NCBI GenBank assembly: GCA_030998225.1
Contig: JAPYXD010000714.1
Coordinates: 4,712,001-4,776,000, forward strand
Direction: 5' to 3'
DNA: 64,000 bases
Source of the DNA: Diplolepis rosae
Taxonomy: Eukaryota; Arthropoda; Insecta; Hymenoptera; Diplolepididae
Shown: one piece after another, positions 21,201 to 35,954 of the stretch
Position numbering within the stretch: the stretch's first letter is position 1
How the letters are laid out: every line of letters begins with the position of its first letter
Notes under the pieces: model-generated
What the model was told of the DNA's origin: nothing
Databases searched by the model: none
What the model saw: only the letters and a program-made list of their open reading frames with translations
Made by a program: the position numbers and the translations under genes

Positions 21201-24200
21201 ATGTATTTATGTCAGTCCTGAGGTCCATTGAGCTCTAACATTACTCTGCCACCTTACTTACAGTAGGAATCCGGAAATCTCGCGTATTACTTGGCAACAT
21301 TATAAAAATTCTTATACTCCTAAGAATTCGCGCATTACTTGGCCACTCTTTTCCGGACAGCATTCATTGAACTCTAGTATCAAGCGGACACTTATGTATT
21401 TATATCAGTCCTGAGGTCCATTGAACTCGCACATTACTTGGCCTCCTTCTTTAGGTCAGGCGTTGATGAACTCGCGTATTGCGCGGCTAGTTTTGTTACT
21501 ATATCAGTCCTGACGTCCACTGAACTCGCACATTACTTGGCCATCTTACTTAGAGTCAGAGTCCGGAATTCGCTCGTATTACTTGGCCACTTTATAAAAA
21601 GTCTTATACTCCTAAGAATCTGCGCATCACTTGGCCACTCTTTTCAGGCCAGAATTCATTGAACTCACGTGTCCCGCGGCCACTTATGTATTTATATCAG
21701 TCCTGAGGTCCATTGAACACGCACATTACTTGGCCACCTTACTTAAAGTCAGAATCCGGAAATCTCGCGTATTACTTGGCAACTTTATAAAAATTCTTAT
21801 ACTCCTAAGAATTCGCGCATTACTTGGCCTCCTTCTTTAGGTCAGCCGTTGTTGAACTCGCGTATTGCGCGGCTAGTTTTGTTACTATATCAGTCTTGAC
21901 GTCCATTGAACTCGCACATTACTTGGCCACCTTACTTAAAGTCAGAGTCCGGAATTCGCGCGTATTACTTGGCCACTTTATAAAAATTCTTATACTTCGA
22001 AGAATTCGCGCATTACTTGGCCACTCTTTTCAGGCCAGAATTTATTGAACTCACGTGTCCCGCGGCCACTTATGTATTTATGTCAGTCCTGAGGTCCATT
22101 GAGCTCGCGCATTACTCGGCCACCTTACTTAAAGTCAGAATCCGGAAATCTCGCGTATTACTTGGCAACTTTATAAAAATTATTATACTCCTAAGAATTC
22201 GCGCATTACTTGGCCTCCTTCTTTAGGTCAGGCGTTGTTGAACTCGCGTATTGCGCGGCTAGTTTTGTTACTATATCAGTCCTGAGGTCCATTGAGCTCG
22301 CGCATTACTCGGACACCTTACTTAAGTTAGGAATCCGGAAATCTCCCGTAGTACTTGGCAACATTATAAAAATTCTTATACTCCTAAGAATTCGCGCATT
22401 ACTTGGCCACTCTTTTCCGGACAGCATTCATTGAACTCTAGTATCACGCGGACACTTATGTATTTATATCAGTCCTGAGGTCCATTGAACTCGCACATTA
22501 CTTGGCCACCTTATGTAGGTCACGCATTGTCGAACTCGCGTATTACGCGGCTAGTTTTGTTACTATATCAGTCCTGACGTCTATTTATCTCGCACATTAC
22601 TAGGCCACCTTACTTAAAGTCAGAGTCCGGAAATCTCGCGTATTACATGGCCACTTTATGAAAATTCTTGTACTCCTAAGAATTCGCGCATTACTTGGCC
22701 TCCTTCTTTAGGTCAGGCGTTGTTGAACTCGCGTATTGCGCGGCTAGTTTTGTTACTATATCAGTCCTGACGTCCATTGAACTCGCACATTACTTGGTCA
22801 CCTTACTTAAAGTCAGAGTCCGGAAATCGCGCGTATTACTTGGCTACTTTATGAAAATTCTTATACTTCGAAGAATTCGCGCATTACTTGGCCACCTTAT
22901 TTAGGTCAGGCTTCGTCGAACTCTCGTATTACGAACCTATTTTTGTATTTATATCAGATCTGAAGTGAATTGAACTCGCGCATTACTTGGCCACTTTACT
23001 TCAAGCCAGAGTCCGGAAATCTCCCATATTGCTTTGCCACTTTATCAGAATTCTTATACTCCTAAGAATTCGCGCATTACTTGGCCACTCTTTTCCGGAC
23101 AGCATTCATTGAACTCTAGTATCACGCGGACACTTATGTATTTATATCAGTCCTGAGGTCCATTGAACTCGCACATTACTTGGCCACCTTACTTAAAGTC
23201 AGAGTCCGGAATTCGCGGGTATTACTTGAGCACTTTATAAAAATTCTTATACTTCGAAGAATTCGCGCATTACTTGGCCACTCTTTTTCAGGACAAAATT
23301 CATTGGACTCACGTGTCCCGCGGCCACTTATGTATTTATGTCAGTCCTGAGTGTCCATTGAGCTCGCGCATTACTCGGCCACCTTACTTAAAGTCAGAAT
23401 CCGGAAATCTCGCGTATTACTTGGCAACTTTATAAAAATTCTTATACTCCTAAGAATTCGCGCATTACTTGGCCTCCTTCTTTAGGTCAGGCGTTGTTGA
23501 ACTCGCGTATTGCGCGGCTAGTTTTGTTACTATATCTGTCCTGACGTCCATTGAACTCGCACATTACTTGGCCACCTTACTTAAAGTCAGAGTCCGGAAA
23601 TCGCGCGTATTACTTGGCTACTTTATGAAAATTCTTATACTTCGAAGAATTCGCGCATTACTTGGCCACCTTATTTAGGTCAGGCTTCGTCGAACTCTCG
23701 TATTACGAACCTATTTTTGTATTTATATCAGATCTGAAGTGAATTGAACTCGCGCATTACTTGGCCACTTTACTTCAAGCCAGAGTCCGGAAATCTCCCA
23801 TATTGCTTTGCCACTTTATGAGAATTCTTATACTCCTAAGAATTCGCGCATTACGTGGCCACTCTTTTCCGGACAGCATTCATTGAACTCTAGTATCACG
23901 CGGACACTTATGTATTTATATCAGTCCTGATGTCCATTGAACTCGCGCATTACTTGGCCTCCGTACTTAAAGTCAGAGTCCGCAATCCTCCCATATTGCT
24001 TGGCCACTTTATAAGAATTCTTATACTTCTAAGAATTTGCGCATTATTTGGCCACCTTATTTAGGTCAGGCTTCGTTGAACTTTCGTATTACGCGCTATT
24101 TCTGTATATATATATCAGTCCTGAGGTCCATTGAACTCGCGCATTACTTGGCTACTTTACTTAAAGTCAGAGTCCGCAAACCTCCCATATTGCTTGGCCA

Positions 24201-24910
24201 CTTTATAAGAATTCTTATACTCCTAAGAATTCGCGCATTACTGCTCCACTCTATTTAGGACAGAATTCATTGAACTCGTGTATCACGCGGCCACTTATGT
24301 ATTTATGTCAGTCCTGAGGTCCATTAAACTCGCGCATTACTTGGATACTTTACTTAAAGTCAGAGACCGGAATTCGCGCGTATTACTTGGCCACTTTATG
24401 AAAATTCTTATACTCCTAAGAATTCGCGCATTACTTGGCCACTCTTTTCCGGACAGCATTCGTTGAACTCTAGTATCACGTGGACACTTATGTATTTATA
24501 TCAGTCCTGAGGTCCATTGAACACGCACATTACTTGGCCTCCTTCTTTAGGTCAGGCGTTGTTGAACTCGCGTATTGCGCGGCTAGTTTTGTTACTATAT
24601 CAGTCCTGAGGTCCATTGAACTCGCACATTAGATGGCCACTTTACTTAAAGTCAGAGTCCGGAAATCTACCATATTGCTTGGCCACTTTATGAAAATTCT
24701 TATACTACTAAGAATTCGCTCATTACTTGGTCACTCTTTTCAGGACAGAATTCATTGAACACGAATATCACGCGGATACTTATGTATTTATATCAGACCT
24801 GAGGTCCATTCAACTCGCACATTACTTGGCCGCCTTACTTAAAGTCAGAATCCGGAAATCTCCCATATTGCTTGGCCACTTTATGAAAATTCTTATATTA
24901 CTAAGAATTC
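18221..24910 (+). repeat. right copy of the ~6.97-kb tandem duplication
   Basis: Unit-by-unit order equals that of 11250-18130, with a rearranged piece at about 20850-21060 corresponding to 13880-14280. Single-base differences are scattered at a low rate, so the duplication is fairly recent relative to the divergence between neighbouring units. Confidence 0.8.
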
Positions 24911-26270
24911 GCGCATTACTTGGCCACAATTTTCAGGACAGAATTAATTGAACTCGAATATCACGCGGACACTTATGTATTTATATCAGTCCTGAGGTCC
25001 ATTGAACTCGCACATTACTTGGCCTCCTTCTTTAGGTCAGGCGTTGTTGAACTCGCGTTTTGCGCGGCTAGTTTTTGTTACTATATCAGTCCTGAGGTCC
25101 ATTGAACTCGCACATTAGATGGCCACTTTACTTAAAGTCAGAGTCCGGAAATCTACCATATTGCTTGGCCACTTTATGAAAATTCTTATACTACTAAGAA
25201 TTCGCTCATTACTTGGTCACTCTTTTCAGGACAGAATTCATTGAACACGAATATCACGCGGATACTTATGTATTTATATCAGACCTGAGGTCCATTCAAC
25301 TCGCACATTACTTGGCCGCCTTACTTAAAGTCAGAATCCGGAAAACTCCCCTATTGCGGGGCCACTTTATGAAAATTCTTCTACTACTAAGAATTCGCTC
25401 ATTACTTGGTCACTCTTTTCAGGACAGAATTCATTGAACTCGAATATCACGCGGACACTTATGTATTTGTATCATTCCTAAGGTCCATTGAACTCGCACA
25501 TTCCTTGGCCTCCTTCTTTAGGTAAGGCGTTGTTGAACTCGCGTATTGCGCGGCTAGTTTTGTTACTATATCAGACCTGTCGTCCACTGAACTCGCACAT
25601 TACTTGGCCATCTGACTTAGAGTCAGAGTCCGGAATTCTCGCGTATTACTTGGCCACTTTATGAAAATTCTTATACTCCTAAGAATCTGCGCATCACTTG
25701 GCCACTCTTTTCAGGCCAGAATTCATTGAACTCACGTGTCCCGCGGCCACTTATGCATTTATGTCAGTCCTGAGGTCCATTGAGCTCGCGCATTACTCGG
25801 CCACCTTACATAAAGTCAGAGTCCGCAATCCTCCCATATTGCTTGGCCACTTTATAAGAATTCTTATACTCCTAAGAACTCGCACATTACTTGGCCACCT
25901 TATTTACGTCAGACTTTGTCGAACTCGCGTATTACGCGGCTAGTTTTGTTACGATATCATTCCTGACGTCCATTGAACTCGCACATTACTTGGCCACCTT
26001 ACTTAAAGTAAGAGTCCGGAATTCGCGTGTATTACTTGGCCACTTTATAAAAATTCTTATACTCCTAAGAATCTGCGCATTACTTGGCCACTCTTTTCAG
26101 GCCAGAAATCATTGAACTCACGTGTCCCGCGGCCACTTATGTATTTACGTCAGTCCTGAGGTCCACTGAGCTCGCGCATTATTCGGCGACCTTACTTAAA
26201 GTCAGAATCCGGAAATCTCGCGTATTACTTGGCAACTTTATAAAAATTATTATACTCCTAAGAATTCGCG
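23590..26270 (+). repeat. left copy of a ~2.81-kb duplication
   Basis: Variant order from about 23590 to 26270 recurs at an offset of 2808-2809 bp. It includes the (TA)n-bearing block at 24107 and the ATTAGATGGCC variant. It overlaps the end of the 6.97-kb duplication, so the two events are nested. Confidence 0.75.
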
Positions 26271-26399
26271 CATTACTTGGCCTCCTTCTTTAGGTCAGGC
26301 GTTGTTGAACTCGCGTATTGCGCGGCTAGTTTTGTTACTATATCAGTCCTGAGGTCCATTGAACTCGCACATTAGATGGCCACTTTACTTAAAGTCAGA

Positions 26400-29075
26400 G
26401 TCCGGAAATCGCGCGTATTACTTGGCTACTTTATGAAAATTCTTATACTTCGAAGAATTCGCGCATTACTTGGCCACCTTATTTAGGTCAGGCTTCGTCG
26501 AAATCTCGTATTACGAACCTATTTTTGTATTTATATCAGATCTGAAGTGAATTGAACTCGCGCATTACTTGGCCACTTTACTTCAAGCCAGAGTCCGGAA
26601 ATCTCCCATATTGCTTTGCCACTTTATGAGAATTCTTATACTCCTAAGAATTCGCGCATTACTTGGCCACTCTTTTCCGGACAGCATTCATTGAACTCTA
26701 GTATCACGCGGACACTTATGTATTTATATCAGTCCTGATGTCCATTGAACTCGCGCATTACTTGGCCTCCGTACTTAAAGCCAGAGTCCGCAATCCTCCC
26801 ATATTGCTTGGCCACTTTATAAGAATTCTTATACTTCTAAGAATTTGCGCATTATTTGGCCACCTTATTTAGGTCAGGCTTCGTTGAACTTTCGTATTAC
26901 GCGCTATTTCTGTATATATATATCAGTCCTGAGGTCCATTGAACTCGCGCATTACTTGGCTACTTTACTTAAAGTCAAAGTCCGGAAACCTCCCATATTG
27001 CTTGGCCACTTTATAAGAATTCTTATACTCCTAAGAATTCGCGCATTACTGCTCCACTCTATTTAGGACAGAATTCATTGAACTCGTGTATCACGCGGCC
27101 ACTTATGTATTTATGTCAGTCCTGAGGTCCATTAAACTCGCGCATTACTTGGATACTTTACTTAAAGTCAGAGACCGGAATTCGCGCGTATTACTTGGCC
27201 ACTTTATGAAAATTCTTATACTCCTAAGAATTCGCGCATTACTTGGCCACTTTTTTCCGGACAGCATTCGTTGAACTCTAGTATCACGCGGACACTTATG
27301 TATTTATATCATTCCTGAGGTCCATTGAACTCGCACATTACTTGGCCTCCTTCTTTAGGTCAGGCGTTGTTGAACTCGCGTATTGCGCGGCTAGTTTTGT
27401 TACTATATCAGTCCTGAGGTCCATTGAACTCGCACATTAGATGGCCACTTTACTTAAAGTCAGAGTCCGGAAATCTACCATATTGCTTGGCCACTTTATG
27501 AAAATTCTTATACTACTAAGAATTCGCTCATTACTTGGTCACTCTTTTTCAGGACAGAATTCATTGAACACGAATATCACGCGGATACTTATGTATTTAT
27601 ATCAGACCTGAGGTCCATTCAACTCGCACATTACTTGGCCACTTTACTTAAAGTCAGAGTCCGGAAATCCCCCATATTGCGTGGCCACTTTATGAAAATT
27701 CTTATACTACTAAGAATTCGCTCATTACTTGGTCACTCTTTTCAGGCCAGAATTCATTGAACTCACGTGTCCCGCGGACACTTATGTATTTATATCAGTC
27801 CTGAGGTCCATTGAACTCGCACATTACTTGGCCTCCTTCTTTAGGTCAGGCGTTGTTGAACTCGCGTATTGCGCGGCTAGTTTTGTTACTATATCAGTCC
27901 TGAGGTCCATTGAACTCGCACATTAGATGGCCACTTTACTTAAAGTCAGAGTCCGGAAATCTACCATATTGCTTGGCCACTTTATGAAAATTCTTATACT
28001 ACTAAGAATTCGCTCATTACTTGGTCACTCTTTTCAGGACAGAATTCATTGAACACGAATATCACGCGGATACTTATGTATTTATATCAGACCTGAGGTC
28101 CATTCAACTCGCACATTACTTGGCCGCCTTACTTAAAGTCAGAATCCGGAAATCTCCCATATTGCTTGGCCACTTTATGAAAATTCTTATACTACTAAGA
28201 ATTCGCTCATTACTTGGTCACTCTTTTCAGGACAGAATTCATTGAACTCGAATATCACGCGGACACTTATGTATTTGTATCATTCCTAAGGTCCATTGAA
28301 CTCGCACATTCCTTGGCCTCCTTCTTTAGGTAAGGCGTTGTTGAACTCGCGTATTGCGCGGCTAGTTTTTTTACTATATCAGACCTGACGTCCACTGAAC
28401 TCGCACATTACTTGGCCATCTGACTTAGAGTCAGAGTCCGGAATTCGCGCGTATTACTTGGCCACTTTATAAAAAGTCTTATACTCCTAAGAATCTGCGC
28501 ATCACTTGGCCACTCTTTTCAGGCCAGAATTCATTGAACTCACGTGTCCCGCGGCCACTTATGCATTTATGTCAGTCCTGAGGTCCATTGAGCTCGCGCA
28601 TTACTCGGCCACCTTACATAAAGTCAGAGTCCGCAATCCTCCCATATTGCTTGGCCACTTTTATAAGAATTCTTATACTCCTAAGAACTCGCACATTACT
28701 TGGCCACCTTATTTACGTCAGACTTTGTCGAACTCGCGTATTACGCGGCTAGTTTTGTTACGATATCATTCCTGACGTCCATTGAACTCGCACATTACTT
28801 GGCCACCTTACTTAAAGTAAGAGTCCGGAATTCGCGTGTATTACTTGGCCACTTTATAAAAATTCTTATACTCCTAAGAATCTGCGCATTACTTGGCCAC
28901 TCTTTTCAGGCCAGAAATCATTGAACTCACGTGTCCCGCGGCCACTTATGTATTTACGTCAGTCCTGAGGTCCACTGAGCTCGCGCATTACTCGGCGACC
29001 TTACTTAAAGTCAGAATCCGGAAATCTCGCGTATTACTTGGCAACTTTATAAAAATTCTTATACTCCTAAGAATT
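26400..29075 (+). repeat. right copy of the ~2.81-kb duplication
   Basis: Matches 23590-26270 at offsets of 2808-2809 bp; the extra bases come from T-run indels at about 27545 and 28661. A further partial copy of its first part begins near 30580 (offset about 4181). Confidence 0.75.
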
Positions 29076-32000
29076 CGTGCATTACTTGGCCACTCTTTTC
29101 AGGACAGAATTCATTGAACTCTAGTATCACGCAGATACTTATGTATTTATATCAGTCCTGAGGTCGATTGAACTCGCACATTACTTGGCCTCCTTCTTTA
29201 GGTCAGGCGTTGTTGAACTCGCGTATTGCGCGGCTAGTTTAGTTACTATATCAGTCCTGAGGTCCATTGAACTCGCACATTACTTTGCCACTTTACTTAA
29301 AGTCAGAGTCCGGAAATCTCCCATATTGCTTGGCCACTTTATGAAAATTCTTATACTACTAAGAATTCGCTCATTACTTGGCCACTCTTTTCAGGCCAGA
29401 ATTCATTGAACTCACGTGTCCCGCGGCCACTTATGTATTTACGTCCGTCCTGAGGTCCATTGAACTCGCACATTACTCGGCTACCTTACTTAAAGTCAGA
29501 GTCCGGAAATCTCTCTTATTAATTATCCACTTTATAAACATTCTCATACTTCTAAGAATTCGGGCATTACTTGGCCACTCTTTTCAGGACAGAATTCATT
29601 GAACTCTAGTATCACGCAGATACTTATGTATTCATATCAGTCCTGAGGTCCATTGAACTCGCACATTACTTGGCCTCCTTCTTTAGGTCAGGCGTTGTTG
29701 AACTCGCGTATTGCGCGGCTAGTTTAGTTACTATATCAGTCCTGAGGTCCATTGAACTCGCACATTACTTTGCCACTTTACTTAAAGTCAGAGTTCGGAG
29801 ATCTCCCATATTGCTTCGCCACTTTATGAAAATTCTTATACTACTAAGAATTCGCTCATTACTTGGTCACTCTTTTCAGGACAGAATTCATTGAACTCTA
29901 GTATCACGCAGATACTTATGTATTTATATCAGTCCTGAGGTCCATTGAACTCGCACATTACTTGGCCTCCTTCTTTAGGTCAGGCGTTGTTGAACTCGCG
30001 TATTGCGCGGCTAGTTTTGTTACTATATCAGTCCTGAGGTCCATTGAGCTCGCGCATTACTCGGACACCTTACTTAAGTTAGGAATCCGGAAATCTCCCG
30101 TAGTACTTGGCAACATTATAAAAATTCTGATACTCCTAAGAATTCGCGCATTACTTGGCCACTCTTTTCCGGACAGCATTCATTGAACTCTAGTATCACG
30201 CGGACACTTATGTATTTATATAAGTCCTGAGGTCCATTGAACTCGCACATTACTTGGCCACCTTATTTAGGTCAGGCTTTGTCGAACTCGCGTATTACGC
30301 GGCTAGTTTTGTTACTATATCAGTCCTGACGTCCATTGAACTCGCACATTACTTGGCCACCTTACTTAAAGTCAGAGTCCGGAAATCTCGCGTATTACTT
30401 GGCAACTTTATAAAAATTATTATACTCCTAAGAATTCGCGCATTACTTGGCCTCCTTCTTTAGGTCAGGCGTTGTTGAACTCGCGTATTGCGCGGCTAGT
30501 TTTGTTACTATATCAGACCTGACGTCCATTGAACTCGCACATTACTTGGCCACCTTACTTAAAGTCAGAGTCCGGAAATCGCGCGTATTACTTGGCCACT
30601 TTATGAAAATTCTTGTACTCCTAAGAATTCGCTCATTACTTGGCCACCTTATTTAGGTCAGGCTTCGTCGAACTCTCGTATTACGAACCTATTTTTGTAT
30701 TTATATCAGATCTGAAGTGAATTGAACTCGCGCATTACTTGGCCACTTTACTTCAAGCCAGAGTCCGGAAATCTCCCATATTGCTTTGCCACTTTATGAG
30801 AATTCTTATACTCCTAAGAATTCGCGCATTACTTGGTCACTCTTTTCCGGACAGCATTCATTGAACTCTAGTATCACGCGGACACTTATGTATTTATATC
30901 AGTCCTGATGTCCATTGAACTCGCGCATTACTTGGCCTCCGTACTTAAAGTCAGAGTCCGCAATCCTCCCATATTGCTTGGCCACTTTATAAGAATTCTT
31001 ATACTTCTAAGAATTTGCGCATTATTTGGCCACCTTATTTAGGTCAGGCTTCGTTGAACTTTCGTATTACGCGCTATTTCTGTATATATATATATCAGTC
31101 CTGAGGTCCATTGAGCTCGCGCATTACTCGGCCACCTTACTTAAAGTCAGAGTCCGCAAACCTCCCATATTGCTTGGCCACTTTATAAGAATTCTTATAC
31201 TCCTAAGAATTCGCGCATTACTGCTCCACTCTATTTAGGACAGAATTCATTGAACTCGTGTATCACGCGGCCACTTATGTATTTATGTCAGTCCTGAGGT
31301 CCATTAAACTCGCGCATTACTTGGATACTTTACTTAAAGTCAGAGACCGGAATTCGCGCGTATTACTTGGCCACTTTATGAAAATTCTTGTACTCCTAAG
31401 AATTCGCGCATTACTTGGCCACTCTTTTCCGGACAGCATTCGTTGAACTCTAGTATCACGCGGACACTTATGTATTTATATCATTCCTGAGGTCCATTGA
31501 ACTCGCACATTACTTGGCCTCCTTCTTTAGGTCAGGCGTTGTTGAACTCGCGTATTGCGCGGCTAGTTTTGTTACTATATCAGTCCTGAGGTCCATTGAA
31601 CTCGCACATTAGATGGCCACTTTACTTAAAGTCAGAGTCCGGAAATCTACCATATTGCTTGGCCACTTTATGAAAATTCTTATACTACTAAGAATTCGCT
31701 CATTACTTGGTCACTCTTTTCAGGACAGAATTCATTGAACACGAATATCACGCGGATACTTATGTATTTATATCAGACCTGAGGTCCATTCAACTCGCAC
31801 ATTACTTGGCCGCCTTACTTAAAGTCAGAATCCGGAAATCTCCCATATTGCTTGGCCACTTTATGAAAATTCTTATACTACTAAGAATTCGCTCATTACT
31901 TGGTCACTCTTTTCAGGCCAGAATTCATTGAACTCACGTGTCCCGCGGACACTTATGTATTTATATCAGTCCTGAGGTCCATTGAACTCGCACATTACTT

Positions 32001-32754
32001 GGCCTCGTTCCTTAGGTCAGGCGTTGTTGAACTCGCGTATTGCGCGGCTAGTTTTGTTACTATATCAGTCCTGAGGTCCATTGAACTCGCACATTAGATG
32101 GCCACTTTACTTAAAGTCAGAGTCCGTAAATCTACCATATTGCTTGGCCACTTTATGAAAATTCTTATACTACTAAGAATTCGCTCATTACTTGGCCACC
32201 TTACTTAAAGTCAGAGTCCGGAAATCGCGCGTATTACTTGGCCACTTTATGAAAATTCTTGTACTCCTAAGAATTCGCGCATTACTTGGCCACTCTTTTC
32301 CGGACAGCATTCGTTGAACTCTAGTATCACGCGGACACTTATGTATTTATATCATTCCTGAGGTCCATTGAACTCGCACATTACTTGGCCTCCTTCTTTA
32401 GGTCAGGCGTTGTTGAACTCGCGTATTGCGCGGCTAGTTTTGTTACTATATCAGTCCTGAGGTCCATTGAACTCGCACATTAGATGGCCACTTTACTTAA
32501 AGTCAGAGTCCGGAAATCTACCATATTGCTTGGCCACTTTTATGAAAATTCTTATACTACTAAGAATTCGCTCATTACTTGGTCACTCTTTTCAGGACAG
32601 AATTCATTGAACACGAATATCACGCGGATACTTATGTATTTATATCAGACCTGAGGTCCATTCAACTCGCACATTACTTGGCCGCCTTACTTAAAGTCAG
32701 AATCCGGAAATCTCCCATATTGCTTGGCCACTTTATGAAAATTCTTATACTACT

Positions 32755-34670
32755 AAGAATTCGCTCATTACTTGGTCACTCTTTTCAGGACAGAATTCAT
32801 TGAACACGAATATCACGCGGATACTTATGTATTTATATCAGACCTGAGGTCCATTCAACTCGCACATTACTTGGCCGCCTTACTTAAAGTCAGAATCCGG
32901 AAATCTCCCATATTGCTTGGCCACTTTATGAAAATTCTTATACTACTAAGAATTCGCTCATTACTTGGTCACTCTTTTCAGGACAGAATTCATTGAACTC
33001 GAATATCACGCGGACACTTATGTATTTGTATCATTCCTAAGGTCCATTGAACTCGCACATTCCTTGGCCTCCTTCTTTAGGTAAGGCGTTGTTGAACTCG
33101 CGTATTGCGCGGCTAGTTTTGTTACTATATTAGTCCTGACGTCCATTGAACTCGCACATTACTTGGCCACCTTACTTAAAGTCAGAGTCCGGAATTCGCG
33201 TATTGCGCGGCTAGTTTTGTTACTATATCAGACCTGACGTCCACTGAACTCGCACATTACTTGGCCATCTGACTTAGAGTCAGAGTCCGGAATTCGCGCG
33301 TATTACTTGGCCACTTTATAAAAAGTCTTATACTCCTAAGAATCTGCGCATCACTTGGCCACTCTTTTCAGGCCAGAATTCATTGAACTCACGTGTCCCG
33401 CGGCCACTTATGCATTTATGTCAGTCCTGAGGTCCATTGAGCTCGCGCATTACTCGGCCACCTTACATAAAGTCAGAGTCCGCAATCCTCCCATATTGCT
33501 TGGCCACTTTATAAGAATTCTTATACTCCTAAGAACTCGCACATTACTTGGCCACCTTATTTACGTCAGACTTTGTCGAACTCGCGTATTACGCGGCTAG
33601 TTTTGTTACGATATCATTCCTGACGTCCATTGAACTCGCACATTACTTGGCCACCTTACTTAAAGTAAGAGTCCGGAATTCGCGTGTATTACTTGGCCAC
33701 TTTATAAAAATTCTTATACTCCTAAGAATCTGCGCATTACTTGGCCACTCTTTTCAGGCCAGAAATCATTGAACTCACGTGTCCCGCGGCCACTTATGTA
33801 TTTACGTCAGTCCTGAGGTCCACTGAGCTCGCGCATTACTCGGCGACCTTACTTAAAGTCAGAATCCGGAAATCTCGCGTATTACTTGGCAACTTTATAA
33901 AAATTCTTATACTCCTAAGAATTCGTGCATTACTTGGCCACTCTTTTCAGGACAGAATTCATTGAACTCTAGTATCACGCAGATACTTATGTATTTATAT
34001 CAGTCCTGAGGTCCATTGAACTTGCACATTATTTGGCCACCTTATTTAGGTCAGGCTTTGTCGAACTCGCGTATTACGCGGCTAGTTTTGTTACTATATC
34101 AGTGCTGACGTCCATTGAACTCGCACATTACTTGGCCACCCTACTTAAAGTCAGAGTCCGGAAATCGCGCGTAGTACTTGGCTACATTATGAACATTCTT
34201 ATACTTCAAAGCATTCGCGCATTACTTGGCCACTATTTTTAGGACAAAATTCATTGAACTCTAGTATCATGCGGACACTTATGTATTTATATCAGTCCTG
34301 AGGTCCATTGAACTCGCGCATTACTCGGCCACCTTACATAAAGTCAGAGTCCGGAATTCGCGTGTATTACTTGGCCACTTTATAAAAATTCTTATACTCC
34401 TAAGAATCTGCGCATTACTTGGTCACTCTTTTCAGGCCAGAATTCATTGAACTCACGTGTCCCGCGGACACTTATGTATTTATATCAGTCCTGAGGTCCA
34501 TTGAACTCGCACATTACTTGGCCTCGTTCCTTAGGTCAGGCGTTGTTGAACTCGCGTATTGCGCGGCTAGTTTTGTTACTATATCAGTCCTGAGGTCCAT
34601 TGAACTCGCACATTACTTTGCCACTTTACTTAAAGTCAGAGTTCGGAAATCTCCCATATTGCTTGGCCAC
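32755..34670 (+). repeat. left copy of a ~3.2-kb-offset duplication
   Basis: This stretch recurs 3199 bp to the right. It contains an unusual fused unit at about 33191, where block C runs straight into a B'-type block (CCGGAATTCGCGTATTGCGC). Confidence 0.75.
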
Positions 34671-35954
34671 TTTATGAAAATTCTTATACTACTAAGAATT
34701 CGCTCATTACTTGGTCACTCTTTTCAGGACAGAATTCATTGAACTCGAATATCACGCGGACACTTATGTATTTATATCAGTCCTGAGGTCCATTGAACTC
34801 GCACATTACTTGGCCACTTTTACTTGAAGTCAGAGTCCGGAAATCTCCCATATTGCTTGGCCACTTTATGAAAATTCTTATACTACTAAGAATTCGCTCA
34901 TTACTTGGCCACTCTTTTCAGGCCAGAATTCATTGAACTCGAATATCACGCGGACACTTATGTATTTATATCAGTCCTGAGGTCCATTGAACTCGCGCAT
35001 TACTTCGGCCTCCGTACTTAAAGTCAGAGTTCGGAATTCGCGTGTATTACTTGGCCACTTTATAAAAATTCTTATACTCCTAAGAATCTGAGCATTACTT
35101 GGTCACTCTTTTCAGGCCAGAATTCATTGAACTCACGTGTCCCGCGGACACTTATGTATTTATATCAGTCCTGAGGTCCATTGAACTCGCACATTACTTG
35201 GCCTCGTTCCTTAGGTCAGGCGTTGTTGAACTCGCGTATTGCGCGGCTAGTTTTGTTACTATATCAGTCCTGAGGTCCATTGAACTCGCACATTACTTGG
35301 CCACTTTACTTAAAGTCAGAGTCCGGAAATCTCCCATATTGCTTGGCCACTTTATGAAAATTCTTATACTACTAAGAATTCGCTCATTACTTGGTCACTC
35401 TTTTCAGGACAGAATTCATTGAACTCGAATATCACGCGGACACTTATGTATTTATATCAGTCCTGAGGTCCATTGAACTCGCACATTACTTGGCCACTTT
35501 TACTTGAAGTCAGAGTCCGGAAATCTCCCATATTGCTTGGCCACTTTATGAAAATTCTTATACTACTAAGAATTCGCTCATTACTTGGTCACTCTTTTCA
35601 GGACAGAATTCATTGAACTCGAATATCACGCGGACAGTTATGTATTTATATCAGTCCTGATGTCCATTGAACTCGCGCATTACTTGGCCTCCGTACTTAA
35701 AGTCAGAGTCCGGAAATCGCGCGTATTACTTGGCCACTTAATAAAAATTCTTATGCTCCTAAGAATTCGCACATTACTGTTCCACTCTTTTTAGGAAAGA
35801 ATTCATTGAACTCACGTGTCCCGCGGCCACTTATGTATTTATGTCAGTCCTGAGGTCCATTGAGCTCGCGCATTACTCGGCCACATTACTTAAAGTCAGA
35901 ATCCGGAAATCTCGCGTATTACTTGGCAACTTTATAAGAATTCTTATACTCCTA

